Assembly (NCBI GenBank): GCA_936941155.1
Contig: CAKZJE010000034.1
Span: forward strand, 1 to 64,000
Length of the DNA stretch: 64,000 nt
Direction of reading: 5' to 3'
From: an uncultured Methylomonas sp.
GTDB taxonomy: Bacteria > Pseudomonadota > Gammaproteobacteria > Methylococcales > Methylomonadaceae
Part shown: positions 36,803-47,598 of the stretch, piece by piece
Layout of the letters: the number at the start of each line of letters is the position of its first letter
Numbering within the stretch: position 1 is the stretch's first letter
Translations under genes and position numbers: made by a program
The notes under the pieces: model-generated
The model's database searches: none
What the model was told of the DNA's origin: nothing
The model's input: only the letters and a program-made list of their open reading frames with translations

Positions 36803-37060
36803 ATGGCTCATAAGAAGGCAGGCGGTAGTAGCCGCAACGGACGTGACTCGCAGTCCAAACGCTTAGGCGTAAAACGTTTCGGTGGTCAAGTTGTTGCAGC
36901 TGGAAACATTTTAGTTCGTCAACGTGGCACACAATTTCACCCTGGTGATAACGTAGGCTGCGGAAAAGATCATACTTTATTCGCAACTGCGGATGGTAAA
37001 GTGGTTTTTCAGGTTAAAGGACCTAAAAACCGCAGATACGTCAGTGTTGTTGCTGCGTAA
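36803..37060 (+). CDS. rpmA: 50S ribosomal protein L27
   Basis: 85 residues, start [20 protein letters not shown], full length with the conserved N-terminal tail that reaches the peptidyl-transferase centre. 18 bp after rplU. Confidence 0.98.
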   Translation: MAHKKAGGSSRNGRDSQSKRLGVKRFGGQVVAAGNILVRQRGTQFHPGDNVGCGKDHTLFATADGKVVFQVKGPKNRRYVSVVAA

Positions 37061-37100
37061 TAATTATTTATCAGCTGCATAGCGGCATGATGAAGTAGCT

Positions 37101-37131
37101 AAAAAGCCTCGTCCATGACGGGGCTTTTTTG
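37101..37131 (+). terminator. Terminator or attenuator after rpmA
   Basis: AAAAGCCTCGTC / GACGGGGCTTTTTT with T-run. It separates the ribosomal genes from obgE, which may therefore depend on read-through or its own promoter. Confidence 0.88.
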
Positions 37132-37194
37132 TTTTTAAGGCTAAGCTTTAGACCTGATAAGTTTTTTTAAAATCTGTCAGGGTCATTGAAGTAG

Positions 37195-38268
<1,074 letters not shown>

Positions 38269-38273
38269 AAACG

Positions 38274-39368
38274 ATGTCAAGATTAAGCAAGCTGACAATT
38301 AAAGGTTATAAATCAATTCAGAGTTTAGAAAATTTTGAATTGACGAATCTTAATATTTTGCTGGGCGCAAATGGCGCAGGGAAAAGTAATTTTATTTCTG
38401 TTTTTAAATTGCTTGCCAATATGTATGCGCAGAATTTGCAACTCTATGTGCAGAAAAATGGGGGTGCTGATGCGTTGTTACATTATGGGAGAAAAAAAAC
38501 TCAAGAACTAAAAATGAAGTTTTATTTTCAGAATAATGGTTATTTTTTCGATTTTATACCGACCGTAGACAATAGACTCATTTTCAAAGAAGAAAATATT
38601 TTTCATATATCCGAGCATCTTATTCCTCCAGTAACTTATATGGAGAGTTTAACTACCATTGGGCAAGGTAATAGTGAATCAAAGATGCACAATGCTGTGC
38701 CGGCTGTTTATGCTATAGACGCTATTGAAAGCTGGCGCGTTTATCATTTTCACGACACAAGCGACACTGCTTTAGTTAAACAAATTCATTCCACTTCGGA
38801 TAATTTACGACTTAAAACGGATGCTGCTAATTTAGCAGCATTTTTATGGTTATTAAAACAAAAACATTCAGATAGTTACCATCAAATTGTTAGAACTATT
38901 CAATTAGTCGCGCCGTTTTTTTCTGACTTTGTTAATCGCGAGAATGGAGGGTACATTCAATTAGAATGGTTTGAAAAAGGTAATTTAGATACGCCGTTTA
39001 AAGCGCATGTTTTATCGGATGGCACATTACGTTTTATGTGTTTAGCAACTTTGTTATTGCAGCCATTTCATTTAATGAACGATACGATATTAATTGATGA
39101 ACCGGAGTTAGGCTTGCATCCTTACGCATTACAAGTATTAGCTGATTTAATCAAACGTGCAGCAGAGCAAAAACAATTAATTATCTCTACACAATCTGTT
39201 GAATTAATTAATTATTTTTCAGCGAATGATATTATTGTCGTAGATAGAGTCAATGACACATCCACTTTTAAACGCCTTGATGAAGAAAACTTAAAAGACT
39301 GGCTAGAGGATTACACGCTGGGTGATTTGTGGAAACAAAACATTATCGGCGGGAGACCGTCTCGATGA
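38274..39368 (+). CDS. AAA-family (AAA_21/RecF-like) ATPase of a two-gene defence-like pair
   Basis: 364 residues. ABC/SMC-type ATPase: Walker A GANGAGKS (31-38), signature-like LSDGT (247-251), Walker B TILIDEPE followed by LGLHP (271-283), and switch QLIISTQS (301-308). The N-terminal LTIKGYKSIQSLENFEL is the OLD/AAA_15/AAA_21 start. No nuclease domain of its own; the TOPRIM-like partner is encoded next, overlapping as ATGA. Such ATPase plus TOPRIM-like pairs include AbiL- and PARIS-type defence systems. Five bases after obgE, so expressed from the same transcript. Confidence 0.85.
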   Translation: MSRLSKLTIKGYKSIQSLENFELTNLNILLGANGAGKSNFISVFKLLANMYAQNLQLYVQKNGGADALLHYGRKKTQELKMKFYFQNNGYFFDFIPTVDNRLIFKEENIFHISEHLIPPVTYMESLTTIGQGNSESKMHNAVPAVYAIDAIESWRVYHFHDTSDTALVKQIHSTSDNLRLKTDAANLAAFLWLLKQKHSDSYHQIVRTIQLVAPFFSDFVNRENGGYIQLEWFEKGNLDTPFKAHVLSDGTLRFMCLATLLLQPFHLMNDTILIDEPELGLHPYALQVLADLIKRAAEQKQLIISTQSVELINYFSANDIIVVDRVNDTSTFKRLDEENLKDWLEDYTLGDLWKQNIIGGRPSR

Positions 39369-40063
39369 TTCGCTGTTACGTTGTGTGTGAAGGACAAACA
39401 GAAGAAACTTTTATTCGTAATGTGATTGCGCCGATTTTAGCTCCTCAACAAATTTATTTAATAGCGCGGCTCATTCCCACTTCAAAAACTAGCAAAGGTG
39501 GAGCATTAACGTATGAACGAGTTAGAAAATTTGTTCTCAACTCATTAAAAGAGGGAAATGTTTTTGTCACCACTTTTTTTGATTTATACGCATTGGATAA
39601 TCAATTTCCCCATTTTGCAGATAGCCAAAAAAAAGCCGATGTTTATGCAAAAGTAGAATCGCTTGAACAAGCGTTTAAATCAGATATTCTTCAAGAAAAC
39701 ACATCTTTTGATAATCGTTTTTTTCCTTATATCCAACCGTATGAATTTGAAGGCTTGCTGTTTTCTGATATTGCCAAATTAACGCAAATAGAAACAGCTT
39801 GGTCTCAAACAACCAACGCCTTGCAAATCATTCGTAATAGTGTAGAAACACCTGAACACATCAATGATAGCCCTCAAACAGCTCCTTCTAAACGGTTGGA
39901 AAGCCATTTAAAAAATCCTTATTATCGTAAAACATTACACGGCACGTTAGCGATTGAAGCGATAGGCATTGATAAATTGTTAGCCGAATGCCGACATTTT
40001 GCGCAATGGTATAATCAATTGCTGGCATTGAGTGATGAACATTCCAAACAACAGAGCAAATAA
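39365..40063 (+). CDS. DUF4276 (TOPRIM-like) partner protein
   Basis: 232 residues from the ATG at 39365 (overlapping the AAA stop). The motif MIRCYVVCEGQTEETFIRNV is the DUF4276 start, with the Glu of a TOPRIM-like fold; the acidic patch TTFFDLYALDNQFP and PYEFEGLLFSD complete the expected metal-binding residues. Likely the effector nuclease controlled by the ATPase. Three bases before proB. Confidence 0.82.
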   Translation: MIRCYVVCEGQTEETFIRNVIAPILAPQQIYLIARLIPTSKTSKGGALTYERVRKFVLNSLKEGNVFVTTFFDLYALDNQFPHFADSQKKADVYAKVESLEQAFKSDILQENTSFDNRFFPYIQPYEFEGLLFSDIAKLTQIETAWSQTTNALQIIRNSVETPEHINDSPQTAPSKRLESHLKNPYYRKTLHGTLAIEAIGIDKLLAECRHFAQWYNQLLALSDEHSKQQSK

Positions 40064-40066
40064 ATC

Positions 40067-41191
40067 GTGAGTAGAGAAAATTTTCAAACCGCCAAACGAA
40101 TTGTTATCAAAATCGGCAGCTCTTTACTAACTGCCGGTGGACAAGGCTTAAACAAACCCGCCATTCGCGAATGGGTGGCACAAATGGCTGCTCTGCGGCA
40201 ACAAGGCATAGAAGTCGTGCTGGTTTCATCCGGTGCAGTCGCAGAAGGCATGGTGCGCTTAGGCTTAAAACAACGTCCAAAAGCCTTGCACGAACTCCAA
40301 GCTGCCGCCGCCGTTGGACAAATGGGCTTGGTGCGCGTGTTTGAAAATAAATTTCAAGAACATCATTTACACGCCGCGCAAATTCTTTTAACGCACGACG
40401 ATTTAACCAATCGGCAACGTTATTTAAACGCGCGTAGCACCATGCTGACGCTGCTCGAATTCGGCGTAATTCCGGTGATTAACGAAAATGACACCGTTGC
40501 CACCGACGAAATCCGCTTCGGAGATAACGACACATTAGGGGCGTTAGTCGCTAATTTAGTCGAAGCCGATTTATTAATTTTATTGACCGATCAAATAGGC
40601 TTATTCGATTCTGATCCCAGCTTAAACAAAGATGCAAAATTAATCGAATCCGCTAGCGTCAATGACGGCTTATTAGATGAAGTGGCAGGCGAAAGTCGCA
40701 GCGGTTTAGGGCGCGGCGGAATGTACACCAAAGTTCGCGCTGCACGTTTGGCTTCCCGTTCTGGCGCAGCCACTGTGATTGTCGCAGGGGCGATTGAAAA
40801 CGTCATTACTCGTGTGATGGCGGGTGAAAACCTCGGCACTTATTTAATCCCGAATATCGCCCCGATAGCTGCGAGAAAACAATGGCTTGCCGGACAATTG
40901 CAATTGAAAGGCAAACTAATACTCGATAACGGCGCGGTAAACGTTTTAACCGAACATGGCAAAAGTTTATTAGCCGTTGGGGTGAAATCAGTGGAAGGAC
41001 AATTTAATCGTGGCGATTTAGTTTCCTGTCTGGATGGCGAAGGATTTGAAATCGCACGCGGTTTAGTCAACTACAGCGCGGCAGAATGTCTGAAAATTGC
41101 CGGAAAACCCAGCAGTGAATTTGAAGCGATTATCGGTTATGCGGATGATGAAGAATTAATTCATCGCGATAATATGGTTGTGATTAATTAA
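40067..41191 (+). CDS. proB: Glutamate 5-kinase
   Basis: 374 residues with GTG start. It phosphorylates L-glutamate, the first step of proline synthesis. Amino acid kinase domain (1-255: [44 protein letters not shown]), followed by a PUA domain (about 275-360). Usually next to obgE; here separated from it by the defence-like pair. No strong ribosome site is visible, so it may rely on coupling to the upstream gene. Confidence 0.96.
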   Translation: MSRENFQTAKRIVIKIGSSLLTAGGQGLNKPAIREWVAQMAALRQQGIEVVLVSSGAVAEGMVRLGLKQRPKALHELQAAAAVGQMGLVRVFENKFQEHHLHAAQILLTHDDLTNRQRYLNARSTMLTLLEFGVIPVINENDTVATDEIRFGDNDTLGALVANLVEADLLILLTDQIGLFDSDPSLNKDAKLIESASVNDGLLDEVAGESRSGLGRGGMYTKVRAARLASRSGAATVIVAGAIENVITRVMAGENLGTYLIPNIAPIAARKQWLAGQLQLKGKLILDNGAVNVLTEHGKSLLAVGVKSVEGQFNRGDLVSCLDGEGFEIARGLVNYSAAECLKIAGKPSSEFEAIIGYADDEELIHRDNMVVIN

Positions 41192-41217
41192 ATTCCATTT
41201 TAAATCAAAGTATTACT

Positions 41218-41799
41218 ATGAACCGTATTGTTATTTTCTTAAGCAGTTTTTTTATTTTAAACATCTTTGCTAGCTCTGCTTTTCCTCACGCAGGGCCGCA
41301 TGAAAGCCAAAACTGCTTTATCACAATCGCTAACAATACCGCCCGCTTTAGCGGCTATCAATTTCAAAGCCAGCATCCCGACCAAGCCTATTGTCGGGTG
41401 TTGCCTGATTTAGGCTCTGTCGTGATTAAAATTGAGCCAGTCACCAGCGGATTAATAAATAAAAAAGTTTCGTTGCAACTATTACAACTGCATTCGTGGC
41501 TTGATTTAGTTTTTAATCCTGACAAAGCTTTGTTAAGTTTAAAAAAAACACCGTTACAAGAATTTAATAACGGTGTGGTGATGATGCAAACTGACATTCA
41601 GCAGCGCGGCGTTTATGCGTTGGCTATTGAATTGCAGTTAAATCCGCAAGAAACTCGCTCTGAAAAATATTTCTTTTTAGCAGGCGTGCCTGTCACAGAA
41701 ATATTAGTGCTGTTTTCAGGCTGCATTTTAGTATTACTCACAATTATTTTTCTCAGGCAACTCAGAAAACCTAAGTTCCCCCAAAAACACAGTCAATAG
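41218..41799 (+). CDS. Exported protein with C-terminal membrane anchor, unknown
   Basis: 193 residues. Signal peptide (1-22), periplasmic part with Cys pair (QNCFI and AYCRV), then a membrane helix (about 158-180, TEILVLFSGCILVLLTIIFL) and basic tail. The N-terminal HAGPHE and beta-rich body recall periplasmic copper- or membrane-associated proteins, but no family is recognised. 26 bp after proB. Confidence 0.75.
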   Translation: MNRIVIFLSSFFILNIFASSAFPHAGPHESQNCFITIANNTARFSGYQFQSQHPDQAYCRVLPDLGSVVIKIEPVTSGLINKKVSLQLLQLHSWLDLVFNPDKALLSLKKTPLQEFNNGVVMMQTDIQQRGVYALAIELQLNPQETRSEKYFFLAGVPVTEILVLFSGCILVLLTIIFLRQLRKPKFPQKHSQ

Positions 41800-41881
41800 C
41801 AACACCTCAACTTAAATTAACAAACGTCATCCTGTTAATCTTGAAATCTTAAAAATCGTGTTTAAAATACGAAAATTTTTC

Positions 41882-41899
41882 AAGACGACTGGTCGTCTT
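41882..41899. repeat. Family B palindrome, copy 5
   Basis: AAGACGACTGGTCGTCTT. Confidence 0.85.
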
Positions 41900-41944
41900 A
41901 AAAAATTCATCATTCATTGCTCAGTAGCTACGATTCGTATTTTG

Positions 41945-42023
41945 TGTAGGTGCGGATTTATCCGCACTGTGCGAATGAATTCGCACCTACAGTTGTCGAG
42001 CTTATTTCAAGCACGTTCCTTAG
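41945..42023. repeat. Family D repeat, copy 2 (inverted)
   Basis: TGTAGGTGCGGATTTATCCGCAC, then GTGCGAATGAATTCGCACC, then the GTTGTCGAGCTTATTTCA tail ending near CACGTTCCT. Confidence 0.8.
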
Positions 42024-42301
42024 CAGATAAATCGACTTGCAGTTTTTTGACACTTAAAAAAGCTAATCTGATTTTATGCTTGAAAACTTATTCTATATAC
42101 TTAGAACAATGATTCGTAAAAACACGCGATAAACACTAAGCAAACAAAAGTTTCTCGACCCAATCGGCTTACTTTTATATCCTAAAGCTGATTTTTCACG
42201 CCCTACATGACACAATATTCAAAGAAAAACACTCAAGCTATCGAATTTGAAATACACTTCAAGTAAGCCTTACTTCATTTTGTAACGATTTAGCCCGCCC
42301 T

Positions 42302-43357
42302 ATGACAAAGTCAAATCCCACTTTAAAAATCATTCTTTATCTCAGCTTAGGAATTTTCCTATTAGCTTTACCGTATCTCACCGACTTCGCCCTCGGCAGA
42401 ATTTGGGTCAGAATTCTTGATTTCAGTCTGCTGTACATCATGCTCGCCTTAGGCTTGAACATTGTGGTTGGCTTCGCTGGCTTGCTGGATTTAGGCTTTG
42501 TCGCTTTCTTCGCAGTCGGAGCTTATTCCTACGCCATTCTAGGATCACCGCATTTAGGTATTCATTTACCCAGTTGGTTATTACTGCCTATCGGCACAGT
42601 ATTGGCGGGATTTTTTGGCATTTTGCTCGGTACGCCCACCTTGAAATTACGCGGTGATTATTTGGCGATTGTCACTTTAGGTTTTGGTGAAATCATCCGC
42701 ATTTTCCTCAACAACCTTAACGCACCGTATAACATCACTGGAGGGCCGCAAGGCATTAACCTGATTGACCCGTTAAGCATCGGCGGTTTTGAACTTTCCA
42801 AAGAAGTCTGGTTTCCGGCGGTTTACAACTACTATTATTGCTTTCTGTTGTTTGTGCTGTTGATTATTTTCGTCACGCACCGCTTGCAATATTCACGGAT
42901 TGGACGGGCGTGGGTGGCGATTCGCGAAGATGAAATTGCTGCGCAAGCAATGGGGATTAATACGCGCAATATCAAACTGTTAGCATTTTCTATGGGTGCG
43001 AGTTTTGGCGGTTTGGGCGGTGGATTGTTTGCTGGTTTTCAAGGGTTTGTCAGTCCGGAAAGTTTCAACCTGATGGAATCGGTGATGATTTTGTGCATGA
43101 TTGTGTTAGGCGGCATGGGGCATATTCCCGGCGTGATTTTTGGTGCGGTGCTTTTAACCGTGTTGCCCGAAGCGTTGCGTTATTTGGGCGATTTGCAAAA
43201 TCATGTGTTTGGCAAAATTTTTGTTGATCCGGCGGATTTGCGGATGTTGGTATTCGGTTTAGCGTTGATTTTAGTGATGCTCTTGCGTCCTGCTGGCTTG
43301 TGGCCTTCACCGCTGAGAAAACAAGAATTTGCAACTGTTGAGAGCGGCGATGAGTGA
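42302..43357 (+). CDS. livM: Branched-chain amino acid ABC transporter permease LivM
   Basis: 351 residues, about ten membrane spans. LNIVVGFAGLLDLGFVAFFAVGAYSYA and LGTPTLKLRGDYLAIVTLGFGEIIRI are diagnostic. Overlaps livG by 8 bp. It completes, with livG and livF, the transporter whose other half (livH, livK) is at 23-25 kb. Confidence 0.95.
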   Translation: MTKSNPTLKIILYLSLGIFLLALPYLTDFALGRIWVRILDFSLLYIMLALGLNIVVGFAGLLDLGFVAFFAVGAYSYAILGSPHLGIHLPSWLLLPIGTVLAGFFGILLGTPTLKLRGDYLAIVTLGFGEIIRIFLNNLNAPYNITGGPQGINLIDPLSIGGFELSKEVWFPAVYNYYYCFLLFVLLIIFVTHRLQYSRIGRAWVAIREDEIAAQAMGINTRNIKLLAFSMGASFGGLGGGLFAGFQGFVSPESFNLMESVMILCMIVLGGMGHIPGVIFGAVLLTVLPEALRYLGDLQNHVFGKIFVDPADLRMLVFGLALILVMLLRPAGLWPSPLRKQEFATVESGDE

Positions 43358-44117
43358 AAAACTATTAGAAATCAATCATATTAGTAAACAGTTTGGCGGA
43401 ATTTCTGCATTAACTGATGTGTCGTTAGAGATTCAACGCGGCGAAATTTACGCTTTAATCGGGCCAAACGGGGCGGGGAAAACCAGTTTATTCAACGTGA
43501 TTACGGGGATTTACACACCGAATAGCGGAGAAATTTTGTTAAACGGACAAGCCATGACCGGCAAAGCCCCGCACGAAATGGCAAACGCAGGCGTGGCGCG
43601 TACTTTTCAAAATATTCGCCTTTTTCCCAGCATGAGCGCATTGGAAAATGTGATGGTCGGGCGGCATTGTCGTACTTCTGCGGGCGTGATTGGCGCAGTG
43701 TTTAAACATCCGAAAGCCAAAGCCGAAGAATTAGCCATCACGAATCGGGCAAAAGAATTATTGGAATATGTCGGGATTGCCAAACACACCAACACGGTGG
43801 CTCGAAACTTAAGTTATGGCGATCAACGTCGTTTGGAAATTGCTCGCGCATTAGCCACCGAGCCGGTTTTATTAGCTTTAGATGAACCCGCAGCCGGCAT
43901 GAATCACACGGAAACCAATAGCTTGGAAGATTTGTTCAGAAAAATTCGTGCAGACGGCGTGACGTTATTGTTAATTGAACACGATGTGAAATTGGTGATG
44001 GGCTTGTGCGACCGGATTACGGTGTTGAATTTTGGCAAAAAAATCGCCGAAGGCACGCCAGAGGTTATTAAAAATCACCCCGAAGTGATTGAAGCGTATT
44101 TAGGAGTCAGCGTTTAA
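43350..44117 (+). CDS. livG: Branched-chain amino acid ABC transporter ATPase LivG
   Basis: 255 residues from the ATG at 43350. Walker A GPNGAGKTS, signature SYGDQRR, Walker B LLALDEPAAGMN with the LivG-specific AAGMNHTE. The stop overlaps the livF start (TAATG). Confidence 0.96.
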   Translation: MSEKLLEINHISKQFGGISALTDVSLEIQRGEIYALIGPNGAGKTSLFNVITGIYTPNSGEILLNGQAMTGKAPHEMANAGVARTFQNIRLFPSMSALENVMVGRHCRTSAGVIGAVFKHPKAKAEELAITNRAKELLEYVGIAKHTNTVARNLSYGDQRRLEIARALATEPVLLALDEPAAGMNHTETNSLEDLFRKIRADGVTLLLIEHDVKLVMGLCDRITVLNFGKKIAEGTPEVIKNHPEVIEAYLGVSV

Positions 44118-44821
44118 TGAAACTGTTAGAAGTGCATCATCTGAAAGTCCATTACGGTGGCGTGAACGCGGTAAAAGGGATTAATTTTCATCTGCATAGT
44201 GGTGAAATTGTCGCGCTGGTCGGGGCAAACGGGGCAGGCAAAAGTTCTACCTTGCGAGCCATTTGCAAACTCGCGCCGCATTCTGGCAAATTGTCCTTTG
44301 CGGGCAAAGATTTAGCGGCAGTCAAAAGCCATGATTTGGTGCGGATGGGGATTGCTTTAGTGCCGGAAGGTCGCGGCATTTTCAGCAATTCTTCCGTAGA
44401 AGAAAATTTGCTGATGGGGGCGTATATTTATAAAGATGCGCAAGTGCAAACCGATTTGGAAAAAATGTACAGCTTATTTCCGCGCTTAAAAGAACGTCAT
44501 CAACAAGCGGCGGGCACGTTGTCCGGTGGTGAGCAACAAATGTTGGCATTAGGTCGGGCGTTGATGAGTCGCCCAAAATTATTATTGTTGGATGAGCCTT
44601 CGATGGGACTTGCGCCATTGGTGGTGAAAGCCATTTTTGATGTGCTAAAACAAATTGCAGCGGAAGGCATGACGATTTTTCTGGTGGAGCAAAACGCCGG
44701 ATTAGCGTTGGAATTGTCGATGCGCGGTTATGTGATGGAAAGTGGCAATATTGTTCTGACCGATTCTGCTTCTGCGTTGTTGCAAAATCCGCAAATTCGC
44801 GCTGCTTATTTGGGGCAATAA
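44117..44821 (+). CDS. livF: Branched-chain amino acid ABC transporter ATPase LivF
   Basis: 234 residues. Walker A GANGAGKSS, signature LSGGEQQMLALGRALM, Walker B LLLLDEPSMGLAPL. Last gene of the livMGF operon. Confidence 0.96.
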   Translation: MKLLEVHHLKVHYGGVNAVKGINFHLHSGEIVALVGANGAGKSSTLRAICKLAPHSGKLSFAGKDLAAVKSHDLVRMGIALVPEGRGIFSNSSVEENLLMGAYIYKDAQVQTDLEKMYSLFPRLKERHQQAAGTLSGGEQQMLALGRALMSRPKLLLLDEPSMGLAPLVVKAIFDVLKQIAAEGMTIFLVEQNAGLALELSMRGYVMESGNIVLTDSASALLQNPQIRAAYLGQ

Positions 44822-44831
44822 CGATTTTGTT

Positions 44832-44924
44832 AGGAACGTGCATGAAATAAGCTCGACAATTGTAGGTGCGAATTCATTCGCACAGTGCGGATAAATCCGC
44901 ACCTACACAAAATAAACTTGCATA
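44832..44924. repeat. Family D repeat, copy 3 (full unit)
   Basis: AGGAACGTGCATGAAATAAG, CTCGACAATTGTAGGTGCG, the two hairpins, CACCTACACAAAATAAACTT and GCAT. The most complete copy, useful as reference for the deletion derivative at 54984. Confidence 0.85.
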
Positions 44925-44964
44925 AACCACATCTAATTTGAGAAACGTAGTTTTTTGTTGAATC

Positions 44965-44992
44965 GTAGAGACGCAATATTTTGCGTCTCTAC
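44965..44992. repeat. Family C palindrome, copy 2
   Basis: GTAGAGACGCAA / TTGCGTCTCTAC. Confidence 0.8.
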
Positions 44993-45325
44993 ATATTTGC
45001 ATAGCCCCTAACCATTTAAAAAACTATGTATTTCTGAATGGATGCGGTTTAAGTTGTTTCGAGCTCATTCCTTATCGAAAAACAGCCTTTTTTCAGTGAA
45101 AAAAATTTCTTTAGATAAAAACAGCGATAAAAACGTATAAATCTGCAAAAACTTTAGCCAATAAGTGATAGAGTTCAACCTATTATTAAGGTTATAGTGC
45201 ATATTGCATAATATGTTACTAAACTATGACGATTCGATTTTCAAATAAATGCAAAACAGCGTAATCTTAGACAAGCTCTAATTTTAGGTTTTGCAAAAAA
45301 CTAATCGCTTATCAAAGGACTCTTG

Positions 45326-46633
45326 ATGCCCCCTAAAAACCTGACTATTGTTGAAGTCAAAATTCCTGTTGCCAAGCTCAGAGAAGGGATGTATGTCTGT
45401 AAGCTTGATAAACCTTGGGTTGAGTCTTCTTTTGTGTTTCAGGGCTTTTTAGTTACAAATGAATCACTTATCAAAAAACTCAAGGAAGAGTGTCGTTATG
45501 TTTATATTGATGAAAATCGCGGTGCATCTCCTGAAAAATCACTGGCAGAAATGGCCAGTGAAAACACGAAACCTAAGAAAAACTTTTTAGATAAAATCTT
45601 AGGTCGAAAAAGTAATGTTCTAGTTCGCAAAGACACCCACAAACTCATTGATATTGTAGAACGCAATATTTCCACTGAAGATATTCGCCCGCCCCTGAAA
45701 CCAGTTTCGTTTGATCAAGAAAAAGATGCTGCTCGTGTTGCCCATACTCATGCCAGTGCATTGATTAAAGATTTTATGTCGCATGTTAAGCAAGGTGGTG
45801 CGGTTGATATTATTGTTGCTAAACACGCCGTAGATGATTGTATTTCCAGCATTTTACGCTCTCCCGATGCAATGTTGCTATTGATGCGTTTAAAAACCAA
45901 AGACTATTCCATGTGGCAACATTCTATGAATGTGAGCGTGTTAGCAATCACTTTAGGGCGTTATCTTAATTTGCATGACGATGAACTGATGTTATTAGGT
46001 TTAGCAGGCATGTTTCACGATATTGGCAAACTAGGTATTTCAAATAAAGTTCTCGCCGAAGTGAAAACCAAAGCAGAATTAACTGCGATGCTGAATTCAC
46101 ATACCCTGTTAGGGCGCGATATTCTGTTAAAGTGCATGGGACAGCTGGCGGAAGTTGCGGCAACTGTGGCTTATTCTCACCATGAACATCTTGATGGCAG
46201 CGGCTTTCCACGCGGTTTGCAAGGTGCACAAATCTGTGCTTATACCCGCATGATTAGCATTGTGAATCTTTATGATAATTTGACTACGGATAGACCGGGC
46301 AAAAAAGCCTTAACGCATTATGATGCGATGACCGTGTTATTAGAAAAAGCGCATAAACATTTGGATGCAACTTTAGTTGATAGCTTTAACCGCTGTATCG
46401 GCACTTATCCAGTCGGTTGCGTGGTGGAAATGAGCAGTGGCGAAATTGCGATGGTGGTGGAGGAAAATGAGTCGCAACGCTTAAGACCGAAAGTTATTTT
46501 GCTCACCAATCCTGAGAAAGAACAAATCTCCAAAAAAGTAGTGAATTTAGCTGACATTGAGTTTATTAATGAACACAGCTCTTACTTTATTAAAGCGATT
46601 GTGGATGCTAAAAGTTATGGTATTACGCTATAA
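45326..46633 (+). CDS. HD-GYP-type c-di-GMP phosphodiesterase-like protein 1
   Basis: 435 residues from the ATG at 45326 (AAGGA upstream). The N-terminal DUF3391-type domain (about 1-120, EVKIPVAKLREGMYVCKLDKPW) is followed by the HD-GYP domain. The metal motif HDIGKLGIS (His231) is intact and HHEHLDGSGFP has Phe in place of Tyr of GYP. Such enzymes hydrolyse cyclic-di-GMP. The 51453-52748 gene on the other strand is a close paralogue (about half of residues identical by eye). Confidence 0.9.
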   Translation: MPPKNLTIVEVKIPVAKLREGMYVCKLDKPWVESSFVFQGFLVTNESLIKKLKEECRYVYIDENRGASPEKSLAEMASENTKPKKNFLDKILGRKSNVLVRKDTHKLIDIVERNISTEDIRPPLKPVSFDQEKDAARVAHTHASALIKDFMSHVKQGGAVDIIVAKHAVDDCISSILRSPDAMLLLMRLKTKDYSMWQHSMNVSVLAITLGRYLNLHDDELMLLGLAGMFHDIGKLGISNKVLAEVKTKAELTAMLNSHTLLGRDILLKCMGQLAEVAATVAYSHHEHLDGSGFPRGLQGAQICAYTRMISIVNLYDNLTTDRPGKKALTHYDAMTVLLEKAHKHLDATLVDSFNRCIGTYPVGCVVEMSSGEIAMVVEENESQRLRPKVILLTNPEKEQISKKVVNLADIEFINEHSSYFIKAIVDAKSYGITL

Positions 46634-46650
46634 AAAACAGGAAGGTTGTC

Positions 46651-47460
46651 ATGTGTTATTTTCCTCGCAAACTTAAAAATCATCATTTTTTAAACTGCAT
46701 CGGCATCATTATTTCGTGTTTTTTTATCAATAGTGCCTTCGCAGCATCCTCAGAACCATCCATTCAAACGCCCGGTGCTGATTTAGCAAACTTTCCAAAT
46801 AGCGCGTTTACTTTGCCGCAAGGTCGCGCCTATCTTGAATCCTCTTCATACAATTACAGCAGCCGCACCCGCAACGACATGCCAGCTCAAATCAGCAGCG
46901 GCTATTTGCTGCGCTATGGTTTGCTAGATGATTTGGAAGTGCGCCTGATGTCGAATGGCTACACATGGGTTGATAATGAAAATAAAACCAACGGTCTAAG
47001 TCCACAAATATTGGATGTTAAATGGCATTTGCTGGACGAAAATAAGGATTCATCTCTTCCTGCCATCGGCATTGAAGTTTCAGTGCAAAGCAATTGGGGC
47101 GCGAGTGCTTTTAAAAGTAATTATTGGTTGCCGGCATTGAGCTTAAACTTCGATCAAACCTTGCCATTTGATATTGCATTTGAATACAACTTAGGTTTTA
47201 TCAGTCAAGAAAATGCGCAAGGCAAAAAAGAATATCAACTGGCTTTGTCATGGGCATTACAACGAGAAGTTTTTGAAGATGTTGCCGTGTTTGTCAACGG
47301 TTATACCAATACCGGAAATGGCCTAACTACCAGTGCTGTAGGGGCAGGTCTGCAATGGACACCTTTGCAAAGAGTGGCGTTTTTTACCAATCTTAGTGCT
47401 GGCTTAACTCAAATCACGCCTAATTTTTCAGCCTTAGTGGGCTTTGCGATTGCATTTTAA
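46651..47460 (+). CDS. Outer-membrane beta-barrel protein (MetA-pathway/transporter type)
   Basis: 269 residues. Signal peptide cleaved near NSAFA-AS. Many alternating aromatic strands (QGRAYLESSSYNYSS, LRYGLLDDLEVRLMSNGYTW), ending in a Phe (VGFAIAF) as in outer-membrane beta-barrels. The layout matches the PF13557-like 'phenol MetA degradation' barrel family; substrate unknown. 17 bp after the HD-GYP gene, and 138 bp before cbbM. Confidence 0.78.
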   Translation: MCYFPRKLKNHHFLNCIGIIISCFFINSAFAASSEPSIQTPGADLANFPNSAFTLPQGRAYLESSSYNYSSRTRNDMPAQISSGYLLRYGLLDDLEVRLMSNGYTWVDNENKTNGLSPQILDVKWHLLDENKDSSLPAIGIEVSVQSNWGASAFKSNYWLPALSLNFDQTLPFDIAFEYNLGFISQENAQGKKEYQLALSWALQREVFEDVAVFVNGYTNTGNGLTTSAVGAGLQWTPLQRVAFFTNLSAGLTQITPNFSALVGFAIAF

Positions 47461-47598
47461 TAATCATCATCAAATAAATTTATCAAAAAAATCATAACTA
47501 CTGAATTCTTATTATAGTAAAAACAGTTTATAGTGCTTAGCTAAGTTGTAGTGTTTGACTCAAACCTCATTTTCTCCCATAAACCACAAGGAATCGCA

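Larger units (their letters stand above)
41800..42301. other. Intergenic stretch with families F, B and D repeats
   Basis: No gene seen. Carries a partial family F copy (41824-41863), a family B copy (41882-41899) and family D copy (41945-42023, inverted). Confidence 0.6.
44822..45325. other. Intergenic stretch with families D and C repeats
   Basis: No gene seen in about 500 bp. Contains family D copy 3 and family C copy 2; the rest (45000-45320) is AT-rich and holds no clear element. Confidence 0.55.
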
